The notes under the pieces were generated by a model. The model was given only the letters and a program-made list of their open reading frames with translations. It had not been told where the DNA came from and did not search any database. Shown here piece by piece: positions 19,766-31,250 of a DNA stretch of 64,000 nt (position 1 is the first letter of the stretch; each line of letters starts with the position of its first letter). Source of the DNA: Notamacropus eugenii (lineage: Eukaryota; Chordata; Mammalia; Diprotodontia; Macropodidae); NCBI RefSeq assembly GCF_028372415.1, contig NC_092875.1:436859377-436923376 (forward strand), in the 5' to 3' direction. A program made the translations under genes and the position numbers.

Positions 19766-19879
19766 TTTTGAGGTTCAGTTTCTAAAGCAGAAAAAGTTAT
19801 AGTCCATTGTACAGACAGACCCTGATATATTGGGTTCATTTTTCAGTGACACATTTTAAAAGTGACTTGATGGACCTGA

Positions 19880-20075
19880 GTGTGTGAGGCAGCATGATAC
19901 GGTTATATAATGCAACTGACTGGGAGTCAGGAGGACCTAAGTTCATATACCACCTAAGACATTTACTTTGGGACCCTGAGCAACTCTGTTCCTCAGTTTA
20001 CTTATCTTTAAAAAGATGGGATTGGACTCAATGACTTCTAAAGTCCCTTTCAACTCCTAATCAGTGATTTTTCAT
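19880..20075 (+). mobile_element. SINE (MIR/tRNA type)
   Basis: ctgggagtcaggaggaccta, gttcctcagtttacttatct. Confidence 0.7.
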
Positions 20076-20390
20076 GTTCAGAAAAGGCTAACCACAGTGC
20101 TGAGAAAACTGAAAACCATGCTAGGCTAGGATGCTTTGAGGAATGTTTCTTAGTTGGAGAGAAGACCTAGGGAGAATATGAGAGTAGTCATCAAGTATTT
20201 GAAGGGTTACCACATGAAAAAGATTTAGACTTGTCCTCACCCTTAGAAAAATGAGGACTTGAGAGACAGAAGATAGAGCAAAATATACTCAAGCTTAAAT
20301 TACTTCCCTATTACTGGAGATATTTGGATTGGATGGTCACTCATAGAAGATGTTATAAAAGTCATTCATGTCTTCAGTAGAAAAAGGGTT
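20075..20390 (+). mobile_element. CR1/L3 3' end
   Basis: gtcatcaagtatttgaaggg, ttacttccctattactggag; the same family as 16.55 and 47.64 kb. Confidence 0.6.
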
Positions 20391-20394
20391 AGAT

Positions 20395-20596
20395 CAGGGG
20401 TGGGGAACCTGTGGTCTTGAACCACATCACCCTCTAGGTCCTCAAATGCAGCCTTTTGACTGGGTGCAAGTTTTGCAGAACAAATTCTTTTATTAAGGGG
20501 ATTTATTCTGTGAATTTTGGATTCAGTCAAAGAGTCACACTTGAGGACCTAGAAGTCCACATATGGCCTTGAGGCTGAGGGTTCCCCACACCTCTG
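20395..20596. mobile_element. Nonautonomous hAT transposon (MITE)
   Basis: Terminal inverted repeats CAGGGGTGGGGAACC and GGTTCCCCACACCTCTG bound 202 bases, flanked by near-identical GTTAGAT target copies. No transposase coding. Confidence 0.85.
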
Positions 20597-20707
20597 TTAG
20601 ATGTACTTTGAGGCTTTATGATTTTATGCTTCATTTCCTTAGTTACAAACAGGTAATATAAATGACCTGTTACATATAACCCCTATTCTCTTCTCCCTAA
20701 TATGAGG

Positions 20708-21175
20708 CTACTCCTTATTGCCAGAGACAATTCTGAAGAGTAACCAATTTGCCTGGCATGAGGTACTATCTACCTGGTCTGTCCTGCCACTTTTCTTCCT
20801 CCTTTCAAGGAGCTTGCTCTCTTTTTCCCAGCTCTGTTCATCTGTTCCCTTTTCTTCACTACCTTCAGAGAAGTTCATTTTACTTCGGGCAACATCTTCC
20901 TCAAATAGACACCTTCCCTTAATAAGACAGTCCTCCAATTTAGGAATGAGCAGTTTCTCAAAAGCTTTCTTTTTAAACTGGCTGTTTGGAACAGTATTAT
21001 AAATGGTGCCAAGCTGGCACAAAGACTCAATTAACCCATAATATTTCTGGAGTATAAAACCATTTATGTATAGCATTGTTTCTATGGGGAAATTAATTCT
21101 GAGTTTTAACTCAAAATCCCTGGAATAAAATCCTGCAAAGCCAGTGACTACAGTTTCCCTGACTATGGCATCCAT
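20708..21175 (-). CDS. Unidentified 155-codon ORF
   Basis: It starts MDAIVRETVVTGFAGFYSRD and continues with a helical stretch QKYYGLIESLCQLGTIYN, a basic segment FKKKAFEKLLIPKLED, then a Glu/Lys/Ser-rich tail. Composition looks protein-like rather than repeat-like and I do not recognise the family. It lies in intergenic DNA between the bicupin promoter and the C18orf54 3' end, boxed in by a hAT MITE at 20.6 kb and an L1 head at 21.24 kb. No poly(A) tail is visible after the stop. A TGA stands three codons before the ATG. A CAG|GTAGAT inside the tail could be a splice donor. It may be a retrocopy, an exon of an unknown gene, or chance. Confidence 0.3.
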   Translation of the reverse strand: MDAIVRETVVTGFAGFYSRDFELKLRINFPIETMLYINGFILQKYYGLIESLCQLGTIYNTVPNSQFKKKAFEKLLIPKLEDCLIKGRCLFEEDVARSKMNFSEGSEEKGTDEQSWEKESKLLERRKKSGRTDQVDSTSCQANWLLFRIVSGNKE

Positions 21176-21237
21176 TACTTTTTCAAATTGCCAGAGAAAT
21201 GGGTAGGGCTGGGGAGCTTTTCATAAGAAGGTAGCAG

Positions 21238-23075
21238 AGAGAGGTGGAGCCAAGATGGTGGAAAAAAGCCAGGAAGTTGCTTGAGCTCTCCCAAACTTTC
21301 CTTAGAAATGTTAAATCAAGCCTCTAACTGAATTCTGGAGCAATAGAACCCCCCCAAAAATGAAGTGAAACAATTCTGCAGCCCAAGATAACTTAGAAAG
21401 ACTTCAGGAAAGGTCTGTCTCACTTGAGTAAGAGGAGAGTGCAGCCCAGCACAGGCAGGGTTCAGGCAAGTCAGCAGGAGGCTCTTAGCCACAGCACAGA
21501 TCAGCAACCAAGGCCCTGCAGTCCTGGATCAGCAGGCCAGAGGCATAGCAAGCCAGCTGGGAGGCCAACAACCCTAGTGCAACAGGTAAACTTCTAGTCA
21601 TGAAATGTAGGGCACAACAGGTGCAACCCACTGGGCCATCCTAGCTTAGAGAGCAAGGCACTAACCCCGGAGGCCTTGGCACAGAAAGCCAATGATCAGC
21701 TCCTTTTCAAGTGCAAGAAGCTTTGGATAATGCCCCATGCACCCAGGAGCAGAGCTCAACTTTTAAAGTCACAAAATAGTCTAGAAAATGAGCAAAAAAA
21801 AAAAAAAAAGAGCCCTGACTATGCAAAGCTATGAGGGTGACAGAGATCAAAACATAAAAGAGGACAACAATGTTAAAATGCCTATATGTGAACCCTCAAA
21901 CAGAAATACGAATGAGTCTGAAGTCCAAAAATTCTTCTTGGAAGAGCTCAAAAAAGATTTTAAAAATTAAATGAGAGGTAGAAGAAAAATTGGGAAAAGA
22001 GATGGGAGTTATGGAAGAGAATCATGAAAAAAGAGTCAACAGTTTGGAAAAGGAAGCACAAAAATTGACTGAAGAGAACGACTCCTTAAAAAATAGAACT
22101 AACCTTATGCAAAAGGAGGTACAAAAGCCAACTGAGGAAAATAATTCTTTAAAAATTAAAATTTGATAAATGGAAGCTAGTGACCCTAGTCAAACATAAT
22201 CAAGAGAATGAAAAAATAGAAGAAAATGTAAAATTCCACTGGAAAAACAACTGACCTGGAAAATAGATCCAGGAGAAATAATTTAACAATTACTGGACTA
22301 CCTGAAAGCCATGATTAAAGAAAAGGCCTAGATAGCATCTTGCAAGAAATGATCAAGGAAAACTACCCTGATATCCTAGAACTAGAGAGTAAAATAGTCA
22401 TGGCAAGAACCCACCGCCCACCTTCTGAAAGAGATCAAAATGAAAACTCCTAGGAATATTGTAGCCAAAATCCAGAACCATGAGGTCAAGGAGAAAATAC
22501 TGCAAGCAGGCAGAAGGAAACAATTCAAATATCAAGGACTTATGGTTAGGATTACACAGGATTTATAGCAGCTTCTACATTAAAGGATCAGAGGGTTTGG
22601 AATATGATATTGTAGAAGGCAGAGGAGCTTGGATTACAACCAAGAATCAACTACCCAGCAAAAGTGAGCACCATCTTTCGGGGGAGAAAATGGACATTTA
22701 ATGAAACTGGGGATTTTCAAACTTTCCTGATGAAAAGACCAAAGCTGAACAGAAAATTCTATCTTCAAATTCAAGACTAAAGAGAAGCATAAACAGGCAA
22801 ACAATAGGAAAAAAAAACTACTATGTTATTCAATAAAGTTAAACTGTTTACATGGGAAGATGATACTTGGAACTCTTAAGGACTGTATCTCTATTAGGGC
22901 AGTCAGAAGGAGTATACGTAGACAGAGGGTATGGGTATAAGTTGACTTTGAAGTGATGATGTAAAAAACTTAAGGGGTGAAGAAAAGGACTGTATTGGGA
23001 GAAGAAAGAAGCAGAATGGGTTACATTATATTGTGTGAAAAAGGGCAAAAGAGAGAAAGGAGAGGAATTGAACTG
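21238..23075 (+). mobile_element. L1 5' region with ORF1, no ORF2 (half-L1-like)
   Basis: Starts at the L1 head gaggtggagccaagatgg. The first ORF1 block is 21788-21970 (MSKKKKKRALTMQ...FFLEELKKDFKN), then coiled-coil and RRM-like stretches (ITGLPESHD, PRNIVAKIQN, RITQDL-like) in broken frames, then the inter-ORF region. It stops near 23075 without ORF2. Confidence 0.8.
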
Positions 23076-23084
23076 TCACTGTTA

Positions 23085-23255
23085 CTGTCACTGGATCATA
23101 TAGCTTGCCTTGTATTTCTTGGCATGCTGTCTCCCACATTAGATTGTAAGCTCCTTGAGGGCAGAAACTGGCTTTTGTCTCTTTTTGTTTCCCTGGTGCT
23201 TAGCACGGTATTTGGCACGTAGTGCTTAATCAACATTTATTAAGATTCTATGATT
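23085..23255 (+). mobile_element. L2 3' end
   Basis: gattgtaagctccttgaggg ... ggtgcttagcacggtatttg, the classical L2 terminus. Confidence 0.85.
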
Positions 23256-23299
23256 ATTTTTAGAAAAATTTTCCTTACATTGAGCTTAAATTCTTCTCT

Positions 23300-23460
23300 A
23301 AGTTAAATATCTCACATTTGTAAAGCACCTTATATGCTACCTCATTTCATCTTCACAACCCTGTGAAGTAGACACTATTATTATACTGAGAGAGGTTAAG
23401 TGATTTGTTCAGCTAATAAGTTTCTGAAGGAGGATTTCAGCTGAGGGCTTTTGCTTCTAA
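23300..23460 (-). mobile_element. MIR
   Basis: cttcacaaccctgtgaagta, gagaggttaagtgatttgtt. Confidence 0.8.
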
Positions 23461-23469
23461 GACCAGGGC

Positions 23470-23660
23470 TTTGCTTGCTAGAGTCCCTAGCCGCCTCTGC
23501 TCCTTGTCCCTAGGAAGGATAGAGAGCGTCTAGAAGAGGAAAGGTGGAGCGCTGTCAGCTTTATTCTCAGCTACAGTTTCGCCTGAGTTGGCTTTGAGTG
23601 GCTTCCACATGGCTTAGGGCTTCAATGTCCCAAAGGACGAACACAACAACAGTCCTTCAC
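23470..23660. mobile_element. Marsupial interspersed repeat, family unnamed
   Basis: Ends aaaggacgaacacaacaaca, as does the copy near 62.88 kb (aaggaaggacaaacaa). Confidence 0.45.
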
Positions 23661-24300
23661 TGTGGTGGTAGCAGTAGCGATGGGCGGTGGCTGGTCCATA
23701 GCAGCTCCACTCATTTCTCACCTCTCTCGCTGCTGTGCTGGTGCTGTCTTCCCCTTGTGTTGTTTTTTTCAGCTATTTACAGAACCTCCTTAAGTTGCCA
23801 ATTCTACTTTATGATACCTATTACCACTTCTGGACATAGTCATCAGTGACCTTCTACATGATTATTTTTCATTTCGGATTTTTCTCCTCTAGAAATTCAG
23901 GAAACAGTGGCCCAGCAGAGATCAGGATGAATGATAGAAACAAAGCTATTAAAAATACAAAGACTTTCCTGGTAAAGTGTGACCTTGATATGATTCAGAG
24001 TCCATAGGTTGCTCCTGATTATGAATCACTCAACCGTGACCTCATTCTTAAAGCAGATTTTTTTCCCCTCAAACCTCCTCTAGCTTGCTAAGATGGTTAC
24101 ATGTTCACCAAGCCTTTTCACATTCGGTGCTTTCTACTGGAAATACTTTGCTTGTCCCTCTTATACTTAAGTAAACTACAAAATAACTAAGGATTATTTA
24201 TCTATATATTATATAAATTATGTAAAACACACACATATACGAAATGTGCAAAGATCTAATAGACTGGAAGTTCTTAGAGAGCAGGTCTTATTTAAACTTT
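23660..24300. other. Intergenic DNA without recognised feature
   Basis: Nothing firm seen; a TG/TA repeat follows at 24310-24365 and a MIR-like piece at 24430-24560. Confidence 0.4.
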
Positions 24301-24984
24301 TATCTACTGTAACACATATATATGTGTGTGTATATATATATGCATATACATATACATATATGTGTTCATTAAATGTTTATTGAATTATTGAATTTCAATT
24401 TGTGGACTCACTCATCCAGCAAGCACTTTCATGTTTCTATATGCCAGGGACGAGGTGGCATGTGGAAGGGACAACCTGGGGTCAAGCCCTACCTCTGATA
24501 CAAATAGGCTGTGTGATCCTGGCCAACTCACTTAATCTCCCAGTGCCACAATTAGCTCTGAAAGACTTTAAGTTATAGAATAGGTGGCAATTTCTTAGAA
24601 GTTTCCTCACCAGGATTTCTGTACATTGATTCCCCACAAGTCTGGACCAAAAAAAAAAAATGTGCTAGGTTCTGGGGGTAAAAGGATAAAAATACCTATT
24701 ACAAAAAAATTAGTGCCTCTCTTTAAGGAATTTATTCTACTGCAGGTATGGAGGAAGATATATACAGAGATAAGTAAATACACAGAATTGGAATCTTTAA
24801 TTAGTCCAGGATTCAGCAGTGGGTCTAATCAATGTCATTTATACACAATTTCTGAATATATCAATTAATTTTATGATCTTTCATAATTTAAATCCTGATG
24901 ACCTTGGGGTCATAAGAATTTTTCTGTGACATTGGAAATCAACCTTATAGTCTATTTCATACAAATCAATACTTAGAAATATTA

Positions 24985-25755
24985 TCAGAGGGTGGAGCCA
25001 AGAGAGAAAAGTGAAAATTTTTTCCAAGCTCTCCCAACACATCCCTCTAAACAACTTTAAAATGTGAATATCCTTTAACCCAGCAATACCACTGCTAGGG
25101 TTGTATCCTAAAGAGATCATAAAAATGGAAAAAGGACACACAGGTACAAAAATATTTATAGCAGCACTTTTTGTAGTGGTCAAGAACTGGAAATTGAGGG
25201 CACACCCATTAATTGGGGAATGGCTGAACAAAGTTGTGGTATATGACTGTAATAGAATACTATTGTGCTATAAGAAATGATGAATAAGAAGACTTTACAG
25301 AGTCCTAGAAAGACTTATGTGAACTGATGATGACTGAAAGGAGCAGAAGTAGGAGAACTTTGTACACAGCAACAACCACAGTGTGTGAGGAATTTTTCTG
25401 GTAGCCTTAGTACTTCATTGCAATGCAAGGACTTAAAAAATTTCCAATGGACTCTTGAGGCAAAACACCTTCCACATCCAGCAAAAGAACTATGGAACTG
25501 GATTGCAGAATGAAGCAGACCACTTTCTTTTGTATTATGTTTTGTTTTGTTCTGTTTAACGGTTTGTCCCATTCATTTTAATTCTTCTGTGCAACATAAC
25601 TCAGGTGAAAAAGTATTTAATAGGAATGTATGTGTAGAACCCATATAAGATTGTACACTGTCTCAGGAAGGGGCTGGGGAGAGAGGGGGAAAAAATCTAA
25701 GATATATGGAAGTGATTGTAGAACACTGAAACAAAATAATTTAATTAAACAAAAG
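24985..25755 (+). mobile_element. Internally deleted L1: 5' end joined to 3' end
   Basis: gagggtggagccaagagaga is the L1 5' head. After about 75 bases it runs directly into the L1 ORF2 end and 3' UTR (cctttaacccagcaatacca ... A-rich tail), so roughly 5 kb are missing. Confidence 0.75.
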
Positions 25756-25774
25756 CCAAAAAATAAAAATGAAC

Positions 25775-26065
25775 TTCAGAAAAACTGGAAAGACTTATAT
25801 GAACTGATACTGAATGAAGTAAGCAGAATTAGGAAAACATTGTACTCAGTAACAGCCACAGAGTGCAATGACTGACTGATAGACTGAGCCCTTCTCAGCA
25901 ATGCAAGGACCTAAAACAATTCCAATGGAGTCATGATGGAAAATGCCATCCATATCCAGAGATGGTCTATACAGTGAGAATGCACAGCCAAGCAGTCTCT
26001 TATTTGTTTGGTTTAATTTGGGGTTTTTTGTTTTTTTCTTTCTCATAGTTTCTCCCATTTAATTC
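25775..26065 (+). mobile_element. L1 3' end, second copy
   Basis: gaaagacttatatgaactga ... tttctcatagtttctcccat, directly behind the previous L1. Confidence 0.8.
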
Positions 26066-26069
26066 TACA

Positions 26070-26680
26070 AGCAGTCAGAAAGAAAGAATCCAAAAGTGTT
26101 AACATCTTATAAATCTTCAAATATAACTAACCCTTAAAAAAGAAAAAGAACATCAAAAATACATTGCCTTACACCACCACTGTTTAGACCAGAGAATCTC
26201 ATCTGTTATAGTAGCAAATTCATTTCTAAAGTACTTTTGCTTCAATAATAAACATCCAGGCCAAAGAATTGGTATCTTACCTCAGAAAGATTTGGTGAAC
26301 CCAATTAGATGTGTTTTTGCATCTTCTATCTCAACCACACCAACGTAAATAATTTTATCAATCACAAGCTAAATTTAATGTCTTATTGTCACTTCAGAAA
26401 GTAGTAATTTTATTATTGTGTGAAAAGTTTTGTATGTAAGTAAATTAGGGCCCTTGCGAAAGTTTTCAATCACTCCTTTTGTACACGTTATTATTTGATT
26501 AATTTTTCATTCGGTTCAGTTCAGTGAGCAGGTTAGGTTTGTTTGTAAAGAGGAAATGTGTCCTATAGAGAAGCAGGTAAATGTCCCATGTAGGGAACAG
26601 GCTCACCTGTCCTTTCTGAAATTATTTTCATCAAGGACCCTTTCCAATTACATCTGCAAAATAGATTTTCCCCAAGCATA
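26070..26680. other. Intergenic DNA without recognised feature
   Basis: No gene or clear repeat seen; apparently unique. Confidence 0.4.
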
Positions 26681-26689
26681 GATCTACCC

Positions 26690-27250
26690 TAGGTACCTCT
26701 ACCCTATGTAAACTCCAGCAGCTCCCTCTTGCTTCCAATACATAATCTAAACTCCCCCATTTGTTGTTTAAAGACACTCACAACCCAACTGTAACTTCCC
26801 TTTCCAGGTTTATCGTATGTTGTAACATTCTATTTCCATTTGTACTCAAAGGTCCTCCTTGCCCGGAATGTACTCCTTCCTACTGGTCTTTTTACACACA
26901 CTCATTTTCTTTAAAAGTCAGATTAAGGTAAAGGAAAAGAGCAGTAGCTCTGGAGACAAGAAGACCTGGTTTCAAATCCTGCCTTGAATACTTATTGTGC
27001 AGATACTGACCTTGGGCAAAACACAAACTTCTTATGCAAGACAAGAAGCATTTATTAAGTACTTATTATTAAGCCATGCACTCTGCTAAATACTGGTGAT
27101 ACAAGCACATGCAAAAGTCCTTGCCCTCAAGTTTATATTCTAATAAGGACAACACACAAAAGGAGGCTGTAAAACTGGGGGAGAGAGAAGGGAAAGTACC
27201 TGATATCACTGTATGGAGGGTGGAGGAGGATATTATAAAGAGTGTGGTGA
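26690..27250. mobile_element. L2 (plus), SINE fragment (plus), L2 3' end (minus)
   Basis: L2-like 26690-26930, a SINE piece 26935-27015 (agacaagaagacctggtttc), then a reverse L2 terminus 27035-27250 (gcatttattaagtacttatt). Confidence 0.6.
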
Positions 27251-27405
27251 CTCACTGACAAAATATGTACTGCCAAGGCTTACCTCGGCCTCTTTTTAAT
27301 GAGGGATCAGTATAGCTACAAATGGGAAAAAGAGGTGGTTGTGATCTACATCTTTTTAAAACAACAATCAGAAGCCCCTCAAATTAAGCAGAGAAAAGGA
27401 GATAT

Positions 27406-27489
27406 ATAGGATGTTCCAAAAGTCTTGGAGCAATTTTAAGGCAACAACAACAATTTAAAACTGCACTAAGACTTTTGGGATACCTTGTA
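27406..27489. mobile_element. Mariner-type MITE
   Basis: An 84-base near-hairpin: GGATGTTCCAAAAGTCTTGG at one end and the inverted ACTTTTGGGATACC at the other, at TA dinucleotides. Confidence 0.75.
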
Positions 27490-27499
27490 TTTCACAAAT

Positions 27500-27725
27500 T
27501 TAATTAGGGAGAATTTTTACCTAAATACAGAGATGATAAAAAAAATATAATGAGGACAATTCCAATTATATAAAATCAAAAAGCTCATGATGAAGCAAAA
27601 AAAAAAAATGCAGTGAGAACTAAGGGAACAATTGGAGGGAAAGTTGATATAGCAAATTTATCTGATAAATGTCAAATGTCCAAGATATGTAAGGAATTAG
27701 TCTAGTAAGTCTTCAAGTCGATGCA
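27500..27725 (+). mobile_element. L1 ORF2 fragment
   Basis: aaaaagctcatgatgaagca ... tccaagatatgtaaggaatt, near the ORF2 3' end. Confidence 0.65.
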
Positions 27726-27729
27726 TTTT

Positions 27730-28220
27730 ATAGATATTGGGCTCTTAATCTTTTACTTTACATGATTATTCAGGATTTTTCATGATGTCCCCAGAATTCA
27801 TATTCCTTATTTTTCAATCATTTTGACAGCATTTTTAAGAGCTTCTAACTTAAATCTTAAGTTTAGTCTAACAAACCAGTCATCAGCGTCATTTCAAACC
27901 TTTTATATAAGTAGAAACCACTTACTGACATTATAGTATTACAAAAAGATAATTCTGTGAGACTAATTCCAGAAGGAATTTTTATTAAGAATATAATAAC
28001 TGCTTACAAAAACAATGAAATAAGCATACAAAACAAGGAATATAATCTTAGAGATTTTTTTGGCCTTAAGGTAAAACCAAATAAATTCCATTAATCAATA
28101 AACATTTACTAAGCATCTAGTACGCAGAGGGTACAAATACAAGCAATGAAGTAATCTACACTTTCAAGGCACATCAAACAAAAACAAAAAGGAAACGACA
28201 AAATGCTTGTGCTCAGGGTC
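27730..28220. other. Intergenic DNA without recognised feature
   Basis: An L2-like scrap (aataaacatttactaagc, near 28098) is all that is seen. Confidence 0.35.
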
Positions 28221-28228
28221 CCTTCAGA

Positions 28229-28465
28229 GATAGCCTGGTAGTGCGGTAGATAGAGCTGGGCTTGGAGTCAGGAAGACCTGAGTTCAACTAGACTTATCTT
28301 CTTAAAATCTGTGTAACCCTGGGCAAATAATTTAACCTGTTTACCTCAGTATCCTCAATTGTAAAATGGGGATAATAGCACCTACTTTCCAGGGTTGTTG
28401 TGAGGATCCAACAGGATTTTGTTAAAAGCACTTTGCACCTCCTAGGCACCATATAAATGTTTATG
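28229..28465 (+). mobile_element. SINE with MIR-like tail
   Basis: ggagtcaggaagacctgagt, cagggttgttgtgaggatcc. Confidence 0.85.
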
Positions 28466-28539
28466 CCCTTTCCCCTTTGCTTTCCAGGTAGCTTAGATTC
28501 TGTTAAGTCTAGATTTATTATTTTAAAAAAATATATAGT

Positions 28540-28661
28540 TGTAGTACATATATATATATATATCTGTACATATATCAATACAGATATATATACATACACA
28601 CACATATACAGATATATATATATACATATATACATACAGATATATATATGTATGTATATAT

Positions 28662-28695
<34 letters not shown>

Positions 28696-28710
28696 ATATA
28701 TGTATATAGC
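28540..28710. repeat. TA/CA microsatellite
   Basis: Alternating TATA, CATA and (CA)n. It accounts for the Tyr/Ile- and His/Thr-rich ORFs here. Confidence 0.93.
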
Positions 28711-28979
28711 TCTGGTTTTTCTGACCCCCTTACATCACTTTGGATAGATATTTCTGTATTTCCTGACATACTTCACATTGCATCACTTTATATGGATATG
28801 TTTATATTTCCTGGTGTGCTTCATGTTATACTTTTTTATACTACCATAATAAACCATGATATTAACATCTATTATATTTTATTATCTATATGAATATAAC
28901 ATTATATTCAATGATCTCCACTTATCAGATACGTATTCTTTTTCTAAATTTTTGTGACTACATAACTGTGAATATTTTG

Positions 28980-29880
28980 TACAAATTAGTCTTTTTTTGT
29001 CTTTTTATGATGCTTTTGGGATAAAACTGGAATAGCTGGGTCTAAATGTGTTATTAGTTTTAGGACTTAATGAATTTTGCTTTCCAAAAACGTATGTTTG
29101 TGCCAGGCTAGTCATCGATGTATTAGCATGCCTACTTCCCCACAGTCCCACTAACACTAGATTTACGGATTGTTTGCTATTTTTTCTTTTCAAATGAGTG
29201 GAAATTGATATCTTGAGCTTTTCTTGACTTCAGTTTCACTATTAAAGATTTGCACATTTTTTCATGTTTGTATTTCCTCATTCACAAATAGACTACCCTT
29301 CTCTTTGGCCATTTTCCCAACAGGAAGAGTGAATTGTCAGTTTTATAGATGTGTATAATTTCCTTACAGATTCTAAATGTAATATCTGTATCTAATATAT
29401 TTACTGCAACTATTGTTCCCAACTTATTTCTTTCCATTTTAGACATTACTTTTTTTTCCTTTGGATAATAAAAGCCATTAAATTTGTCTCCAATTTCCAT
29501 TTGTTTGATTAAAATGTTCTTCCTCTCTGTAGCTCAGATGTGATTCTTTTTTTTTCCCCAGATTTTTTAAAACTGAGACCACTAATTTAATTAGGGGTTT
29601 TTTTGTGAGATATGATTCTAAAACTATTTTTCTGGTTATATGACTACCCAGTTTTCTTAGTTTTATTGATTTAATTTAACAAACCCTAAGTGTTTTTAAA
29701 AAGTGGATTTGTAAAATCCACTTCCCAAATTCTTTAATTCAGATTGGTTTCTATCTCTAGGTTCTCTACCCTTGTTTCATCCATCTAGTTTCTCTATTCT
29801 TTCTCCAGTACCAGGCAGTTTTAATAAATACTGCTTTGCCAGTATTAGCACTTACTTTGGTGTCTTTCTTTTTTAGTGTT
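28980..29880 (-). mobile_element. L1, antisense
   Basis: Plus strand reads as the complement of L1 ORF2 end: gggataaaactggaatagct, tttggccattttcccaacag, ttctctattctttctccagt. Confidence 0.6.
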
Positions 29881-31038
29881 ACTTAGTTTTAGTGTTACTA
29901 AGTTACTTAGGTACTTCACAATTACTTAGTGTGAATTTGGTCATATTGTTACTTCTATGAAACAGGCTATTATTTTGTTTTGTATGATGGTGAGTCATTG
30001 TTATCTTAGGAAGTATGTACAAGGAGTTAGTTGAGTAAGGAATACAGTATAATAATGGCTTCAAAAGTTATTGTCCTTTGGAAGTAAATCTTTTAAACAA
30101 AAATTCTGTTTTGAAAAGTTATGAAAATACTTCCTATATGTCAATACTGCTACAAATGTTAAAAAAAATCATGCTTTTCAAAAAGTTGTATTAGTGATGT
30201 CTTAAAACTTTTCCACTAAAATAAAACTGTAAAGATGCTTCCTGATGTTGGTTCTTGGATAGTTGGTTCGCTGGCTCTGATCTGCTTAGAGAAATTCCTG
30301 TCCAGTTCAACAAGCTGATTTGTGGAGAATTTAAACACTGAAATGATGCAACATGCCTAAAAATGCTTTCAATACACAGTAATTCACTTATCACTATACA
30401 ACTTGTTTGGTTTAGCTCAGTAGATGATCCAAATACCCATAGACAGAAAGTAACCTACTGATATGCTAAATTCAAATACAATTAGGGCCAACATACAAGA
30501 CTGTGAAGCATCTTGAGTACAACTGTTATGGAACTAGCAATCTTTTTTTGAACTCTACATTTCCCAATGCCTCAATTTGTTCTTGTTTGCTAATACATTA
30601 AACCTTTAATATGTGCTCTGTGCAAACAAAAAAGATTATGTATCTTGTGTAACACTGTAGCAATAAGCTTTCACTATAACTTTTTTACATTATATCACCT
30701 TAGAAAATTTTACAATTTTTCAAGCTCACTGAAATAGGATTCTGTTTATAGTAATCAATCTACTACTACAAAGTAGTATATAAGAAAACAGCTTTGCTTA
30801 TTAAAACAGTATATACTACAAAGTAGATATAAGAAAATAGACTTGTTGAGGAATTAAGAAAAAGGAATAGTGCATAGGAAAAAAAATTATGTAAATCTTG
30901 AAGAACAGAAATTATCCATCTAATGTGACAAACATTTACTAGCCTGAAAACAAGTAGGGTGAGCTTTATGATACATCACCAGTTCTATTATTTGGGTATA
31001 CAATGAAGTTAGGGGGCAAAACAATGTCATTTAGGAAT
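29880..31038. other. Downstream flank of C18orf54
   Basis: AT-rich DNA without clear repeats; it may hold a longer C18orf54 3' UTR. Confidence 0.35.
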
Positions 31039-31044
31039 TTTATT
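31039..31044 (-). terminator. Candidate poly(A) signal for C18orf54
   Basis: AATAAA on the minus strand 89 bases after the stop codon. Others further left are possible, so a longer 3' UTR toward 30 kb cannot be excluded. Confidence 0.4.
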
Positions 31045-31132
31045 TTAAGGGAGCAGGATAATTTATGGTAATTACCTCTGAAATAACCAAAAAATCCATT
31101 TTGGCTCATTTATGACCATTTAAAAATAAATT

Positions 31133-31250
31133 TCAATTTTTGTTGGTTAGACACGTTTTTATCTCTTCGTTGTTCTGTGATTGTATTAGGTTCGATTTGC
31201 CACGGGTATCTTCAACTAGTTCTCTCAGGCGAGACAAATGGTACAAAGCG
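31133..31250 (-). CDS. C18orf54: C18orf54 last coding exon and stop
   Basis: The exon completes the helix [18 protein letters not shown] and ends [13 protein letters not shown] with TGA at 31135-31133. The acceptor is unusual: an 11-base T run, then CAAAAAG just before the exon. The junction codon reads Asn where the human protein, as I recall it, has Lys. Confidence 0.88.

Noticed and set aside
28294-28769. Tyr/Ile-rich ORFs on both strands
   Set aside because: Translation of a TA/CA microsatellite.
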